The notes beneath the pieces are model-generated. The model worked only from the letters and a program-made list of their open reading frames with translations, searched no databases and had not been told where the DNA came from. The position numbers and the translations under genes are program-made. Below, piece after piece: positions 9,397-18,914 of a stretch of 64,000 bases of DNA. The first letter of the stretch is position 1. Each line of letters starts with the position of its first letter. The stretch spans positions 1 through 64,000 of the forward strand of contig NZ_SEOO01000012.1 in NCBI RefSeq assembly GCF_004152865.1, written 5' to 3'. This DNA comes from Sphingobium cupriresistens (GTDB lineage: Bacteria; Pseudomonadota; Alphaproteobacteria; Sphingomonadales; Sphingomonadaceae).

Positions 9397-10302
9397 TCAG
9401 GGATAGCTGACCGTTTTCGGGCGGCCCTGCGGAATGGGAATAAATTCCTGGTCGTCGCCGGGGATGAGTGGGAAGCGCATCGCCTCCCAATCTTCGCGCG
9501 CCTGCATCAGCCGGTCCTGGCTGGACGACACGAAATTCCACCAGACATGGCGGGGCGAGGTGAAAGCTTCGCCGCCGCATAGCACCACCCGGCCGCCATC
9601 GACGCTCATCAGGGTCGCCGACGCGCCGGGCCGCAGGACGTAGAGCGTCTGCGGCACGAGCATCAGGCCGTCGAGCATGGCGTCGCCGCCAGAGACGTAA
9701 ATGGCGCGCTCGTCGGCGGACGGATCGATGGCGATGCGGCCGCCCGGCGATAGCTGGATATCGGCATAGATGGTCTGGGCATAGGTCGTGACCGGCGACG
9801 TTTCGCCCCAGAGCGATCCCATGATGACGCGCGCGCGGACATGGCCGTCATCGATCACGGGCATCCCGCCCTCGCCCACATGCTCGAACGCCGGGTCCAT
9901 CTCCTCATAACGGTCGGGCAAGGCGAGCCAGGTCTGGATCGCGGACAGCTTCGATTCCTTGGCCCGGTCCGCATCGGGCGAACGCTCCGAATGGACGATG
10001 CCCTTGCCCGCAGTCATCAGATTGACCGCCCCCGCTTCGATCAACTGCTCGGTGCCGAGCGAATCGCGGTGGAGGAAGGCGCCCTCATACATATAGGTGA
10101 CAGTGGCGAGGTTGATATGCGGGTGCGGGCGGACGTCCACGCCATGGCCCGCGCCGATCTTCGCCGGTCCTGCCTGGTCGAAGAAGATGAAGGGACCGAC
10201 CATGGTGCGGCCCTTGACCGGGAGGGAGCGATGCACCCGGAAATCGCCCAGATTGTGACTGGTGGGGGTGATCGTCTGGAGGATGAGATCGTCTGCGGTC
10301 AT
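9397..10302 (-). CDS. Pirin family protein
   Basis: A 301-residue bicupin. The N-terminal cupin keeps the pirin metal ligands (HPHINLATVTYMYEG, HRDSLG and the HSE motif at about 110). Some pirins act as quercetin dioxygenases or transcription cofactors; the role here is unknown. The start at 10302 overlaps the stop of the upstream GST gene (ATGA). The longer frame would lie inside that gene. Confidence 0.87.
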   Translation of the reverse strand: MTADDLILQTITPTSHNLGDFRVHRSLPVKGRTMVGPFIFFDQAGPAKIGAGHGVDVRPHPHINLATVTYMYEGAFLHRDSLGTEQLIEAGAVNLMTAGKGIVHSERSPDADRAKESKLSAIQTWLALPDRYEEMDPAFEHVGEGGMPVIDDGHVRARVIMGSLWGETSPVTTYAQTIYADIQLSPGGRIAIDPSADERAIYVSGGDAMLDGLMLVPQTLYVLRPGASATLMSVDGGRVVLCGGEAFTSPRHVWWNFVSSSQDRLMQAREDWEAMRFPLIPGDDQEFIPIPQGRPKTVSYP

Positions 10303-11006
10303 GGGGCGTCCAGTTCGGGATAATGGCGGAAGACATCCTCCTGGCTGAAGGGCAACCGCCGGTCGCTGGATAGATAGTCCTGCAATTCGGGCAGCGCCAC
10401 AACCCTGTCGTGCAGCGCGCCGAGTTCTGGATAGCCGGGCATCAGCGTCGCCATGCGCAGGGGAAAAGCATAGCGCAAGCCTGCGACCAGATGGAACAGC
10501 GACAGGTCGGCGTAGCTCCACCGCGCGCCCGCCAGCCAGTGGCCGGCTTCAGATTTCAGGGCATGTTCGAAATAGTCGAGAAATTTGGGGATGCGCTGTC
10601 CGCGAAAGCCATGCGCGCGGCGCAGCGATTCCGGCTTCTGATCCTCATAATAGATATCGACGCCGATCGGGTGATGGACATCATGCGCTTCCGCCACAAA
10701 GTCCATGATGGTAAGTTGAAGCTGAGAAAGCCCATAGCGGCTTTTCATACCGGACGGGCCGCATTCATGCCGTTCGGACAAGTAGAACAGGATGTTGGCG
10801 GTCTGGGCGATGGTGGACCCATCAACGCCAAGATAGGGCGGCGCGAAGGTGGGGCCGCGCGCATGACCCGCCATGTCGGTGATCAGCGCGTCGGCACCCT
10901 CCTCCCGCGCGCGGTCGCGATAGGGGATGCCACAAGCTTCCAGCGTCAGGCGGACGAACTCGCCTCGGCCGGGGATAGTGGGCCAGTACCAGAAATCATA
11001 GGCCAT
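10299..11006 (-). CDS. Glutathione S-transferase family protein
   Basis: A 235-residue protein with an N-terminal thioredoxin-like GSH-binding half (YWPTIPGRGEFVRLTLEACGIPYRD) and SNAIL-like DGSTIAQTANILFYL. The all-helical C-terminal half ends in the WSYADLSLFHLVAGL motif. PGRGEFVR resembles the sigma/mu-like class with a tyrosine near the N-terminus. The substrate is unknown. It is coupled by a 4-nt overlap to the pirin gene, suggesting a joint detoxification or redox role. Confidence 0.85.
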   Translation of the reverse strand: MAYDFWYWPTIPGRGEFVRLTLEACGIPYRDRAREEGADALITDMAGHARGPTFAPPYLGVDGSTIAQTANILFYLSERHECGPSGMKSRYGLSQLQLTIMDFVAEAHDVHHPIGVDIYYEDQKPESLRRAHGFRGQRIPKFLDYFEHALKSEAGHWLAGARWSYADLSLFHLVAGLRYAFPLRMATLMPGYPELGALHDRVVALPELQDYLSSDRRLPFSQEDVFRHYPELDAP

Positions 11007-11066
11007 GACGGACGGCGCTCCTTGCTTGCACGAAGCAGGGAGAACGCCGCGGCGCGACCTAAAGTC

Positions 11067-11354
11067 TCATGCATCTTCGGGCGCGCGCGCCTTGATGGCT
11101 AGGGCGTGGACCTTTTCCGCCAGCAGGTCGGCGAGTGCGGCGTTGACCAGTCGCTGGCGTGCGACGCGGGTCTGGCCGGCGAAGCGATCCGACACGATCT
11201 CCACCGTGAAATGGCTTTCCCCCGATCCGTCATGGCCGGCATGGCCGCGATGTTTTTCGCTGTCGTCGATGACGACGAGATGGTCCGGTGACAGGGCGGC
11301 GCGCAGCCGCGCCTCGATTTCTATGGCAACGGGGCCTTTGAGGTCGGTAGTCAT
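11067..11354 (-). CDS. bolA: BolA family protein
   Basis: A 95-residue protein with the BolA fold: IEARLRAALSPDHLVVIDDSEKH, the HFTVEIVSDRFAGQTRVARQRLV helix-turn segment, and the HALAIKA C-terminus. BolA proteins partner monothiol glutaredoxins in Fe-S trafficking and can act as regulators. The ATG at 11354 was chosen since the upstream extension overlaps the divergent J-protein gene. Confidence 0.88.
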   Translation of the reverse strand: MTTDLKGPVAIEIEARLRAALSPDHLVVIDDSEKHRGHAGHDGSGESHFTVEIVSDRFAGQTRVARQRLVNAALADLLAEKVHALAIKARAPEDA

Positions 11355-11399
11355 ATCCCCTATATAGGCTGCTTTGCCGCCACTTGCATCAGGACTTCC

Positions 11400-12020
11400 T
11401 TGTCTACCGATCCTTTCTCGACACGTCGTTTCAACCGTTTTCATGGCCGGGTGGAAGGCGACCGCCCCTGCGCCGCGCCAGGATGCCCCGAACCGGGCGA
11501 ATTCCGCGCGCCACCGGCGGAAGGGAGCGCGCGACCGGGCGAGGAAGGACCGCGCTGGCGCTGGTTCTGCCTGGATCATGTCAAGGCGTTCAACCAAGGC
11601 TATAATTTCTTCACCGGCATGACCCCCGACGAGATCGCCGCGGCGCAGCGCCCCTATGCCGGGTGGGAACGGGAGACGCGCGCCTTTTCCGCCAATGCGC
11701 ATAGTCCCTCGCCCAAATGGGCCGATTTCGTCGATCCGCTCGATGCGATCGGGGCGAAGTTCAAAGAGCGCATGGCCAAGGCGCGAGCCGACGCACAGGT
11801 GCGACAGGACGGCAAATTCCTGTCGGTCGAGGATCGCAAGGCGCTATCGCTGATGGGGCTGGAGATCGACGCCGATCGCAAGGCGCTGCGCACCCGCTAC
11901 ACGCAATTGCTGCGCCGCTATCATCCCGACCATAATGGCGGCGACCGCACCCACGAAAGCGCGCTGCAAAGCGTGATAGAAGCCTATGGGCATTTGAAGA
12001 AGGCTTCGGTTTTCGCTTAA
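11400..12020 (+). CDS. J-domain (DnaJ-like) protein with N-terminal Cys cluster
   Basis: A 206-residue protein starting at TTG 11400 behind an AGGA ribosome site. Residues 20-60 hold C24, C29, C57 and H60 (CAAPGC, FCLDH), a possible zinc site. The C-terminal J-domain has the HPD triad at 175-177 (RRYHPDHNGGD). J-domain proteins stimulate Hsp70 ATPases. The next gene on this strand is an Hsp70-family ATPase, so they could form a pair, although they are separated by 186 nt. Confidence 0.82.
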   Translation: MSTDPFSTRRFNRFHGRVEGDRPCAAPGCPEPGEFRAPPAEGSARPGEEGPRWRWFCLDHVKAFNQGYNFFTGMTPDEIAAAQRPYAGWERETRAFSANAHSPSPKWADFVDPLDAIGAKFKERMAKARADAQVRQDGKFLSVEDRKALSLMGLEIDADRKALRTRYTQLLRRYHPDHNGGDRTHESALQSVIEAYGHLKKASVFA

Positions 12021-12206
12021 CTTCGCACTTTTCCACATGTTTTGACATTATCGTAACATGATAGGAAATCTGACTGCGAGGAGGGTGGACCAAAGCAAGC
12101 GCCGTTCACCTTTATACCAGAGCCGCGTGATGTAGCACAGCGCAGCCTTGCCCCAGTCCGATTGGGCTGTCATAGCGCGCGGCCTTTCAAAAAACCGGAG
12201 ATGTTC

Positions 12207-13499
12207 ATGCAGCAGGTGCCGCGCGCGCTGGGCCTCGATTTCGGCACGACCAACAGCGTCGCCGCGCTGGCGGACGGCGGGGAGTCGCGACTGGTCGAAT
12301 TTGCCGGGACGAAAGCGACCGGCGCGGTGTTCAGGTCAGCGCTCTGTTTCTGGCATGACGAGGCGGTCAAGGGCGGCATGGCGCATGAGGCAGGGCCGTG
12401 GGCGATCGCGGAATATATGCAATATCCCGAAGACAGCCGCTTCCTCCAATCGTTCAAGTCGGTGGCCGCCAGCCCGATCTTCGAAACCGCCAATGTGTTC
12501 GAAAAGCGGTTTCGTTTCGAGGAACTGGGGCAGATGTTCCTCAATCGGATGATCGGCCATGCCGGCGGCGCACTCGACAAGCGTCCCGAACGGATCGTCG
12601 TCGGGCGGCCGGTCGAATATGCCGGATCGCGCCCCGACGAGGCGCTGGCGCGCAAGCGCTACGACGCGATGTTTTCCGGGTTCGGCACGGAAATACATTA
12701 TGTCTATGAGCCGCTGGGCGCGGCGTTCAGCTATGCCAGCCGTCTGACCGGGGCGGCGACGATCCTGGTCGCCGATTTCGGCGGGGGCACCAGCGACTTT
12801 TCGTTGGTCCGGGTCGAGGCGCCGGGTGCGGCGCGCCGCTGCGTACCGCTGGGATCGACCGGCATCGGGCTGGCGGGCGACCGGTTCGACTATCGCATCC
12901 TCGACCATCTGGTGCTGCCGATGCTGGGCAAGGGCGGCAGTTATCAGAGTTTCGGCAAGGAATTGGAGATACCGCGCAGCTATTTCGCCGATTTCGCCGA
13001 CTGGTCGCGCCTCGCCCTGATGCGCAACCGGCGCACGATGGACGAACTGGCGCGGTTGCAGAAGACGGCGAAGGAGCCGGTGGCGATCGGGCGGATGATG
13101 ACCGTGATCGAGAAGGAGTTGGGCTATCCGCTCTATGATGCGGTCGGCGCGCTGAAACGCGCATTGTCCGAGAGCGAAAGCGCCACCTTCCGCTTTTCGG
13201 GCGGCGGGCTGGAGATCGAGCAGGCGGTTACGCGCGCCGATTTCGAACGCTGGATCGCGCCCGACATCGCCCGGATCGAGGAAACTGTGGACAAGGCGCT
13301 GGCCAAGGCGAATGTCGCGCCTGATATTATCGACCGGGTGTTTCTGACCGGCGGATCGTCGCTCATTCCGGCGATCCGCGATATTTTCCGCGCGCGTTTC
13401 GGGCAGGACAGGCTGGCGACCGGAGGCGAACTGACCTCCATCGCCCATGGGCTGGCGCTGATCGGCGCGGAAGCCAATTTGGCGGAATGGGCAGCTTGA
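12207..13499 (+). CDS. Hsp70-family ATPase (YegD-like, nucleotide-binding domain only)
   Basis: A 430-residue protein with actin/Hsp70 fold motifs: phosphate-1 LGLDFGTTNS (residues 8-17), phosphate-2 VADFGGGTSDFSL (about 187-199) and adenosine motif TGGSSLIPAIRD (near 381). It has no C-terminal substrate-binding domain and resembles E. coli YegD. The start at 12207 has GGAG 6 nt upstream; an ATG at 12201 is also possible. The role is unknown. Neighbours are a J-protein and the cobS/cobT cluster. Confidence 0.82.
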   Translation: MQQVPRALGLDFGTTNSVAALADGGESRLVEFAGTKATGAVFRSALCFWHDEAVKGGMAHEAGPWAIAEYMQYPEDSRFLQSFKSVAASPIFETANVFEKRFRFEELGQMFLNRMIGHAGGALDKRPERIVVGRPVEYAGSRPDEALARKRYDAMFSGFGTEIHYVYEPLGAAFSYASRLTGAATILVADFGGGTSDFSLVRVEAPGAARRCVPLGSTGIGLAGDRFDYRILDHLVLPMLGKGGSYQSFGKELEIPRSYFADFADWSRLALMRNRRTMDELARLQKTAKEPVAIGRMMTVIEKELGYPLYDAVGALKRALSESESATFRFSGGGLEIEQAVTRADFERWIAPDIARIEETVDKALAKANVAPDIIDRVFLTGGSSLIPAIRDIFRARFGQDRLATGGELTSIAHGLALIGAEANLAEWAA

Positions 13500-13585
13500 T
13501 CCGGGCGCGCCTTGCCGCCACTCTCTCGACATCGCCTTCATGGATCGTTTAGGGCGGAGATGACTCGCAGGAAGATGATGACCCG

Positions 13586-14593
13586 ATGACCGATATTTCC
13601 AACGTCCAGCCTGACACCCGCGCCGAAACGCTGCTGGACGCGCCCGACCGCGAAGTGGATGCGCGCGACGTGTTCGGCATCGACGTCGATATGAAGATCC
13701 CGGCGTTCAGCCAGGCCGACGAGCGCGTGCCGGACCTGGACCCCGCCTATGTGTTCGACCCGGACACCACGCTGGCGATCCTGGCGGGCTTTGCGTTCAA
13801 CCGGCGCGTGATGGTGCAGGGCTATCATGGCACCGGCAAGTCGAGCCATATCGAACAGATCGCCGCCCGCCTGAAATGGCCGTGCATCCGCATCAACCTG
13901 GACGCGCATATCAGCCGCATCGATCTGGTCGGGCGCGACGCGATCGTGTTGCAGGACGGACAGCAGGTGACGCAGTTCAAGGAAGGCTTGCTGCCCTGGG
14001 CGTTGCAGCGCCCCGTCGCTCTGGTGTTCGACGAATATGATGCGGGGCGCCCCGACGTGATGTTCGTGATCCAGCGCGTGCTGGAAACGGATGGCAAGAT
14101 GACCCTGCTGGACCAGAATCGCGTGATCCGCCCGAACCCGCATTTCCGCCTGTTCGCGACCGCCAATACGGTGGGCCTGGGCGATACGACCGGCCTGTAT
14201 CATGGCACGCAGCAGATCAATCAGGGCCAGATGGACCGCTGGAATCTGGTCGTGGCGCTGAATTATCTGCCCGCCGCGACCGAGGCGCAGGTGGTCCTCG
14301 CCAAGTCGGGCGAATATGATCATGAGGGCGGCCGCAAGGAAGTCGAAAACATGATCAAGGTCGCCGAACTGACGCGGCAGGGCTTCATCAACGGCGATAT
14401 TTCGACCGTCATGTCGCCACGCACCGTGATAAGCTGGGCGCAGAATGCGCTGATCTTCAAGAATGTCGGCTTCGCCTTCCGCCTGAGCTTCCTCAACAAA
14501 TGCGATGAAGCCGAGCGGGCGCTGGTCGCCGAATATTATCAGCGCGTGTTCGGCAAGGATCTGCCGGAAAGCGTGGCGAGCCGGGCGAACTGA
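13586..14593 (+). CDS. cobS: Cobaltochelatase subunit CobS (AAA+ ATPase)
   Basis: A 335-residue MoxR-type AAA+ ATPase with Walker A GYHGTGKS near residue 80, Walker [11 protein letters not shown] and sensor FATANTVG. CobS and CobT form the chaperone/ATPase part of the aerobic CobNST chelatase that inserts Co2+ into hydrogenobyrinate diamide. cobT follows after two inserted genes. The large subunit cobN is not in this window. Confidence 0.9.
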   Translation: MTDISNVQPDTRAETLLDAPDREVDARDVFGIDVDMKIPAFSQADERVPDLDPAYVFDPDTTLAILAGFAFNRRVMVQGYHGTGKSSHIEQIAARLKWPCIRINLDAHISRIDLVGRDAIVLQDGQQVTQFKEGLLPWALQRPVALVFDEYDAGRPDVMFVIQRVLETDGKMTLLDQNRVIRPNPHFRLFATANTVGLGDTTGLYHGTQQINQGQMDRWNLVVALNYLPAATEAQVVLAKSGEYDHEGGRKEVENMIKVAELTRQGFINGDISTVMSPRTVISWAQNALIFKNVGFAFRLSFLNKCDEAERALVAEYYQRVFGKDLPESVASRAN

Positions 14594-14627
14594 CCGTTCG
14601 CGCCGGCCTTAAAGGCGGGAGTTTCCC

Positions 14628-15062
14628 ATGATCGTCGTCGAACGGATCGACCCAGCAGGTGGCATTGGGGACGGCACGACACACCGGATCAGCATCCGGG
14701 GGCATGAGATCGTCGCGGACATGTCCGCGCCCGATGGCGATGACGCCGGGCCGGACCCGCATGACCTGTATGATGCGGCGCTGGGCGCGTGCAAGGCGAT
14801 GACGATGCTCTGGTATGCGCAGCGCAACGCCATTCCGGTGGAGGACATCCATGTCGGCGTCGTCCGCGACGCGAGCCAGGAGCGCAAAGGCATGTACAAG
14901 CTGACCACCCGCATCGCGGTGACGGGGCCGATGAGCGATGAGCAGCATGACAAACTGATCGCGGTTGCCGCTAAATGTCCGGTCCACAAGCTGATGAGCG
15001 AGGTTGAGACGCAGATCGAAACGATCGCGGTGCCGCGCGTCGGCGAGGCGGAACGGCCATGA
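14628..15062 (+). CDS. OsmC family protein
   Basis: A 144-residue protein with the OsmC/Ohr fold. GACKAMTMLWYAQRN carries the first cysteine and AKCPVHKLMS the second, the pair of peroxidatic thiols of this family. It probably reduces organic hydroperoxides. It sits between cobS and cobT and overlaps the following phosphatase gene by 4 nt (ATGA). Confidence 0.85.
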   Translation: MIVVERIDPAGGIGDGTTHRISIRGHEIVADMSAPDGDDAGPDPHDLYDAALGACKAMTMLWYAQRNAIPVEDIHVGVVRDASQERKGMYKLTTRIAVTGPMSDEQHDKLIAVAAKCPVHKLMSEVETQIETIAVPRVGEAERP

Positions 15063-15841
15063 GCGGCGGGGCGATGATGGAGCGGCGCGGATTGCCGCTG
15101 GCGAGCGCATTCAACCTGCGCGATTTCGGCGGCTATCCGACGCAGCACGGCCGGCGGGTGCGGCGCGGTATGCTCTACCGGTCGGGCACGATGGCGCTGC
15201 TGACGCCGGAGGACAGCGCGCAATTGCAGTCGCTGGGCATCCGGGCCATCTGTGATTTCCGCCGTCCCGGCGAACGCAGGTCGGAACCGACCAGTTGGCA
15301 TGATGCCGACGTCGATTATTATTGCCGCGATTATAGCGGCGCGACCGGCGTGTTGATGGACCTGGTACGCGAAGATCGGACGACCGCCGCGGACATGCGG
15401 GCGGCGATGCTGAATGTCTATCATGAGATCGCGACCGACCATGCCGAAGCCTATCGCGCCATGTTCGCGCAGATGTTGGGCGGGCGGCTGCCCATCCTGA
15501 TCAACTGTTCGGCCGGCAAGGACCGCACCGGGGCAGGCGCGGCGATGATTCTGGCGGCGCTGGGCGTGGCGCGGGACGACATCGTCGAGGATTATCTGCT
15601 GACCAACAGCCATGCCGACTGGGCGTGGCGGCTGGCGCAGGGCGAGAATCATCTGAGCAAGCTGCAGCAGGTCAGGGCCGATGTGGTGGAACCGTTGCTG
15701 ATCGCCGACGCGGCCTATCTGGAGGCGTTGTTCGCGCAGTTCGACGCTATGCATGGCGGTATCGATGGTTATCTGCGCGACGTGCTGGGCATCGATGCGG
15801 CCGCCCGCGCGTCCTTGTGCGATGCGCTGCTGGAAGCATGA
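15059..15841 (+). CDS. Tyrosine-protein phosphatase (Y_phosphatase3 family)
   Basis: A 260-residue protein with N-terminal [11 protein letters not shown] and catalytic P-loop CSAGKDRTG (C150, R156), typical of the bacterial dual-specificity/lipid-type tyrosine phosphatases. Substrates are unknown. It is overlapped by 4 nt on both sides (osmC stop and cobT start), so it is translated within the cobS-osmC-ptp-cobT operon. Confidence 0.85.
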   Translation: MSGGAMMERRGLPLASAFNLRDFGGYPTQHGRRVRRGMLYRSGTMALLTPEDSAQLQSLGIRAICDFRRPGERRSEPTSWHDADVDYYCRDYSGATGVLMDLVREDRTTAADMRAAMLNVYHEIATDHAEAYRAMFAQMLGGRLPILINCSAGKDRTGAGAAMILAALGVARDDIVEDYLLTNSHADWAWRLAQGENHLSKLQQVRADVVEPLLIADAAYLEALFAQFDAMHGGIDGYLRDVLGIDAAARASLCDALLEA

Positions 15842-17664
15842 CGGAACGCTCTCCCCTCGACGCCTTCAAGGATGTGCTGTCCGGCGCGGCGCGGGCGATG
15901 ACGCGCGACGCGGAAGTGGAGGTCGGCTTCACCGCCGACACGCCCCACGCCGCGGGCAAGGCGATCAAGGTGCCGACGCCCAGTCGCGCTTTGCCCGCCG
16001 ATCAGGTGGCGCTGGCGCGCGGTTTCGCCGACGCCTCCGCGCTCAAGCTGCGTCATCATAATGCCAAGGTGCACGCCCACTCAGCGCCCGGAGAAGCCGT
16101 CGCGCGCGCGGTTTTCGACGCGGTCGAGCAGGCGCGGGTCGAGGCGATCGGTTCGCGGTCGATGGCGGGGGTGCGCGCCAACCTCAACCATGCGCTCGAC
16201 CTGCGGCTGAAGTCCGACGCGATCCGCCGGGCGCGATCCGCCGACGAGGTGCCGCTCTCGACCGCGCTGGCGCTGAAGGTGCGTGAGCGGCTGACGGGCC
16301 AGGCGATCCCCAGGGACGTTGCGGCCGGCGTCGCCATGGTCGACCAGTGGATCGAGGACAGGGCGGGCGCCGATCTCGACGCGCTGGGCCTGGCGATCGA
16401 CGACCAGCGCGCCTTCCAACGGCTGACGACGGCGATGCTGGAGCATCTGCAACTGATCGACGCCGATGTGCCGCCCGACACGGAGGAGCCTGAATCGCAG
16501 GAAGAGAGCGACGAGCAGGAAGAGCAGCAGGAAGAAGGCGATAGCGGCCAGGACGAGTCGGGCGACAGCGACATGAACGCCGAGGCGCGCGCCGAGGACC
16601 AGGGCGGCGACACCGAAGAGGGCGACACAGACTATAGCGACGAGTTCGACGCCGACAGCGATGCAGGCGCGGACGATATGGGCGAAGAAGGCATGATGCC
16701 GGTCCGCCCCAACCGGCCGCTGTCCGACCTGCCGCCCGGTTTCGATTATAAGGCCTATACGCTGAGGTTCGACGAGGTCGTCAGCCCCGAAGAGCTGTGC
16801 GACGAGGACGAGCTGTTGCGGCTGCGCGGCTTCCTGGACCAGCAACTGGTCAGTTTGCAGGGCGCTGTGACGAAGCTGGCCAACCGCTTGCAGCGCCGTT
16901 TGATGGCGCAGCAGTCGCGGTCGTGGGATTTCGACCAGGAAGAGGGGATGCTGGACGCGGCGCGGCTGGCGCGGATCGTGATCGATCCCACCCATTCGCT
17001 GTCCTACAAGATCGAGCGCGACACCGAGTTTCGCGACACCGTCGTCACGCTGTTGATCGACAATAGCGGATCGATGCGTGGCCGGCCGATCAGCATCGCG
17101 GCGATCAGCGCCGACATCATGGCGCGCACGCTGGAGCGGTGCGGGGTCAAGACCGAGATATTGGGCTTCACCACGCGGGCGTGGAAGGGCGGGCAGAGCC
17201 GCGAGGAATGGCTGGCCGCCGGGCGTCCTCCGATGCCGGGGCGACTCAATGACCTGCGCCATATCGTCTACAAGAAGGCCGACGATCCATGGCGGCGGGC
17301 GCGCAAGAATCTGGGCCTGATGATGCGTGAAGGGCTGCTGAAGGAGAATATCGACGGCGAGGCGCTGCTATGGGCGCACAGCCGGCTGATCGCGCGGCCC
17401 GAAGAGCGGCGCATCCTGATGGTGATCTCCGACGGCGCGCCGGTGGACGATTCGACCCTGTCGGTGAACAGCGGCACCTATCTGGAGCGGCATTTGCGGC
17501 AGGTGATCGACTGGATCGAGAACCGATCGCCGGTGCAATTGGTCGCGATCGGCATCGGTCATGACGTGACCCGCTATTATCGTCGCGCGGTGACGATCAT
17601 GGACGCCGAGCAATTGGGTGGAACCATGGTGGAGCAGCTCGCCGGATTATTCGACGAAGATTGA
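15838..17664 (+). CDS. cobT: Cobaltochelatase subunit CobT (VWA domain)
   Basis: A 608-residue protein in three parts. A helical N-terminal half comes first. A very acidic low-complexity linker follows (about residues 211-286, Glu/Asp/Ser/Gln runs). The C-terminal von Willebrand A domain has the MIDAS motif DNSGSMRG beginning at D408. CobT cooperates with CobS in ATP-driven cobalt insertion by CobN. The ATG at 15838 overlaps the phosphatase stop; the longer frame is inside that gene. Confidence 0.9.
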   Translation: MTERSPLDAFKDVLSGAARAMTRDAEVEVGFTADTPHAAGKAIKVPTPSRALPADQVALARGFADASALKLRHHNAKVHAHSAPGEAVARAVFDAVEQARVEAIGSRSMAGVRANLNHALDLRLKSDAIRRARSADEVPLSTALALKVRERLTGQAIPRDVAAGVAMVDQWIEDRAGADLDALGLAIDDQRAFQRLTTAMLEHLQLIDADVPPDTEEPESQEESDEQEEQQEEGDSGQDESGDSDMNAEARAEDQGGDTEEGDTDYSDEFDADSDAGADDMGEEGMMPVRPNRPLSDLPPGFDYKAYTLRFDEVVSPEELCDEDELLRLRGFLDQQLVSLQGAVTKLANRLQRRLMAQQSRSWDFDQEEGMLDAARLARIVIDPTHSLSYKIERDTEFRDTVVTLLIDNSGSMRGRPISIAAISADIMARTLERCGVKTEILGFTTRAWKGGQSREEWLAAGRPPMPGRLNDLRHIVYKKADDPWRRARKNLGLMMREGLLKENIDGEALLWAHSRLIARPEERRILMVISDGAPVDDSTLSVNSGTYLERHLRQVIDWIENRSPVQLVAIGIGHDVTRYYRRAVTIMDAEQLGGTMVEQLAGLFDED

Positions 17665-17674
17665 CGATAAAATC

Positions 17675-17741
17675 ATAGGCCTGCCGAGGCAGGAGCCCAG
17701 TCTCATGCATTTGGACCGGGCTTCCGCCTTCGCAGGCCTAT
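17675..17741. repeat. Long imperfect hairpin between cobT and the greA-like gene
   Basis: The arms 17675-17698 and 17718-17741 are reverse complements at 20 of 24 positions, with a 19-nt loop. There is no T-tract, so intrinsic termination is not evident. The shape and sequence style fit an intergenic palindromic (REP-like) element. It could stabilise or attenuate the cobT transcript. Confidence 0.6.
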
Positions 17742-17760
17742 TTGTGTTTGGAGAGTTTGC

Positions 17761-18231
17761 ATGAGCGTGGCCTTTCGTCGCGAGAGCGATGACGAGCATA
17801 TGGAGCCCAAGTTCGAGCTGCCGCTGCCGGCCGGTCCCAATTGGGTTACGGCGCGGGGGCTGCGACTGACGCGGGAGAAGGTGCAGGCGCTGGAGAGCGT
17901 CGACAGCGGCGCCATGGAAGAAGAGGCCGGCAAGAAACATAAGCGGGTGCTGCGCTATTGGCGCACGCGGCTGGCGACGGCGGAATTGCAGGCGGCGCCC
18001 GATGGCGATGCGGTCGCGTTCGGGACGCGGGTGCGCTATCGGTTGAACGGACAGGACAAGACTGTGGCCATCGTCGGCGATGACGAAGCCGATCCGCATG
18101 AAGGGCGGATCAGCTTCTCTTCCCCGCTTGCCCGCGCGATGATGGAGGCGGAGGTCGGCGAGAAGGTCGATTTTGCAGGAAAGGCCGAAGCGGTCGAGAT
18201 AGTGGCCATTACGGTGATTGGCGAGGACTGA
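17761..18231 (+). CDS. GreA/GreB family elongation factor-like protein
   Basis: A 156-residue protein with a charged N-terminal half and a C-terminal FKBP-like Gre domain (VRYRLNGQDKTVAIVGDDEADPHEGRISFSSPLARAM). The G-x-I-S-x-x-S-P-L-A-R-A motif is diagnostic. The N-terminal coiled coil that reaches the RNAP active site seems short, so it may be a Rnk/GreA-like anti-factor rather than a true cleavage factor. It ends before a bidirectional terminator shared with dps. Confidence 0.8.
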   Translation: MSVAFRRESDDEHMEPKFELPLPAGPNWVTARGLRLTREKVQALESVDSGAMEEEAGKKHKRVLRYWRTRLATAELQAAPDGDAVAFGTRVRYRLNGQDKTVAIVGDDEADPHEGRISFSSPLARAMMEAEVGEKVDFAGKAEAVEIVAITVIGED

Positions 18232-18260
18232 TCTTCACTCGACCCGTTTCCTACGGTCAA

Positions 18261-18300
18261 AAAAACCCGCCGTTTTGCGCCGGCGGGCTTTTTGTTTTGG
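18261..18300. terminator. Bidirectional rho-independent terminator (gre-like / dps)
   Basis: The stem cccgccg (18266-18272) pairs with cggcggg (18281-18287). An A-run lies on the left and a T-run on the right, so it can serve both converging genes. Confidence 0.85.
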
Positions 18301-18312
18301 TTCAAAGACGAA

Positions 18313-18804
18313 TCACGCCCCGCGGGCCGCTTCGAACAGGAACCAGGCGCGCTGTTCGGCCTGATCGGTCCAGTCGTCGACAATGCCTTCGGTCGCGTTG
18401 TCGCCCGCTTCGGTCGCGGCGGCCTTCACCGCGCGGAAGGTTTCGACCAGCGCCAGATTGTCGTCGCGCAATTCCTTGAGCATGTCCGCCGGGGCTACGA
18501 ACTCGGCGTCGTTATCCTTGACGGTCTGGCGCCGGGCAATGTCGCCGATCGAGCGCAGGGTCACGTTGCCGGTCTTGCGCACGCGCTCGGCGATCAGGTC
18601 GGTCGTGCCCAATATCTCGGTCGCCTGCTCGTCGAACATCAGATGATAGTCGCGAAAATGCGGGCCGGAGACGTGCCAGTGGAAATTCTTAGTCTTGAGA
18701 TACAGCGCGTAGCTGTCCGCCAATGCGCCGTTGAGCGCTTCGGCGACGGACTTGGTTGCGTTGCTTTTGAGGTCGGTCGGGGTCTTCAGATCGGGCGCGG
18801 TCAT
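18313..18804 (-). CDS. dps: Dps/ferritin-like DNA-binding stress protein
   Basis: A 163-residue protein. KNFHWHVSGPHFRDYHLMFDEQ contains the intersubunit ferroxidase ligands of Dps dodecamers (H, H, D, E). It protects DNA by sequestering iron and consuming peroxide. The ATG at 18804 follows a GGAGGAT ribosome site. It is convergent with the gre-like gene through a shared terminator. Confidence 0.9.
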   Translation of the reverse strand: MTAPDLKTPTDLKSNATKSVAEALNGALADSYALYLKTKNFHWHVSGPHFRDYHLMFDEQATEILGTTDLIAERVRKTGNVTLRSIGDIARRQTVKDNDAEFVAPADMLKELRDDNLALVETFRAVKAAATEAGDNATEGIVDDWTDQAEQRAWFLFEAARGA

Positions 18805-18914
18805 GCACTATCCTCCTGTTCGCGAAAATGATTTCGGATATATAATGAACGCGCGCCCAGATGGTGCCATTTTTTCGGGTGGGAATATCCGATCAGCGTG
18901 ATGGAGCCGGTCGA

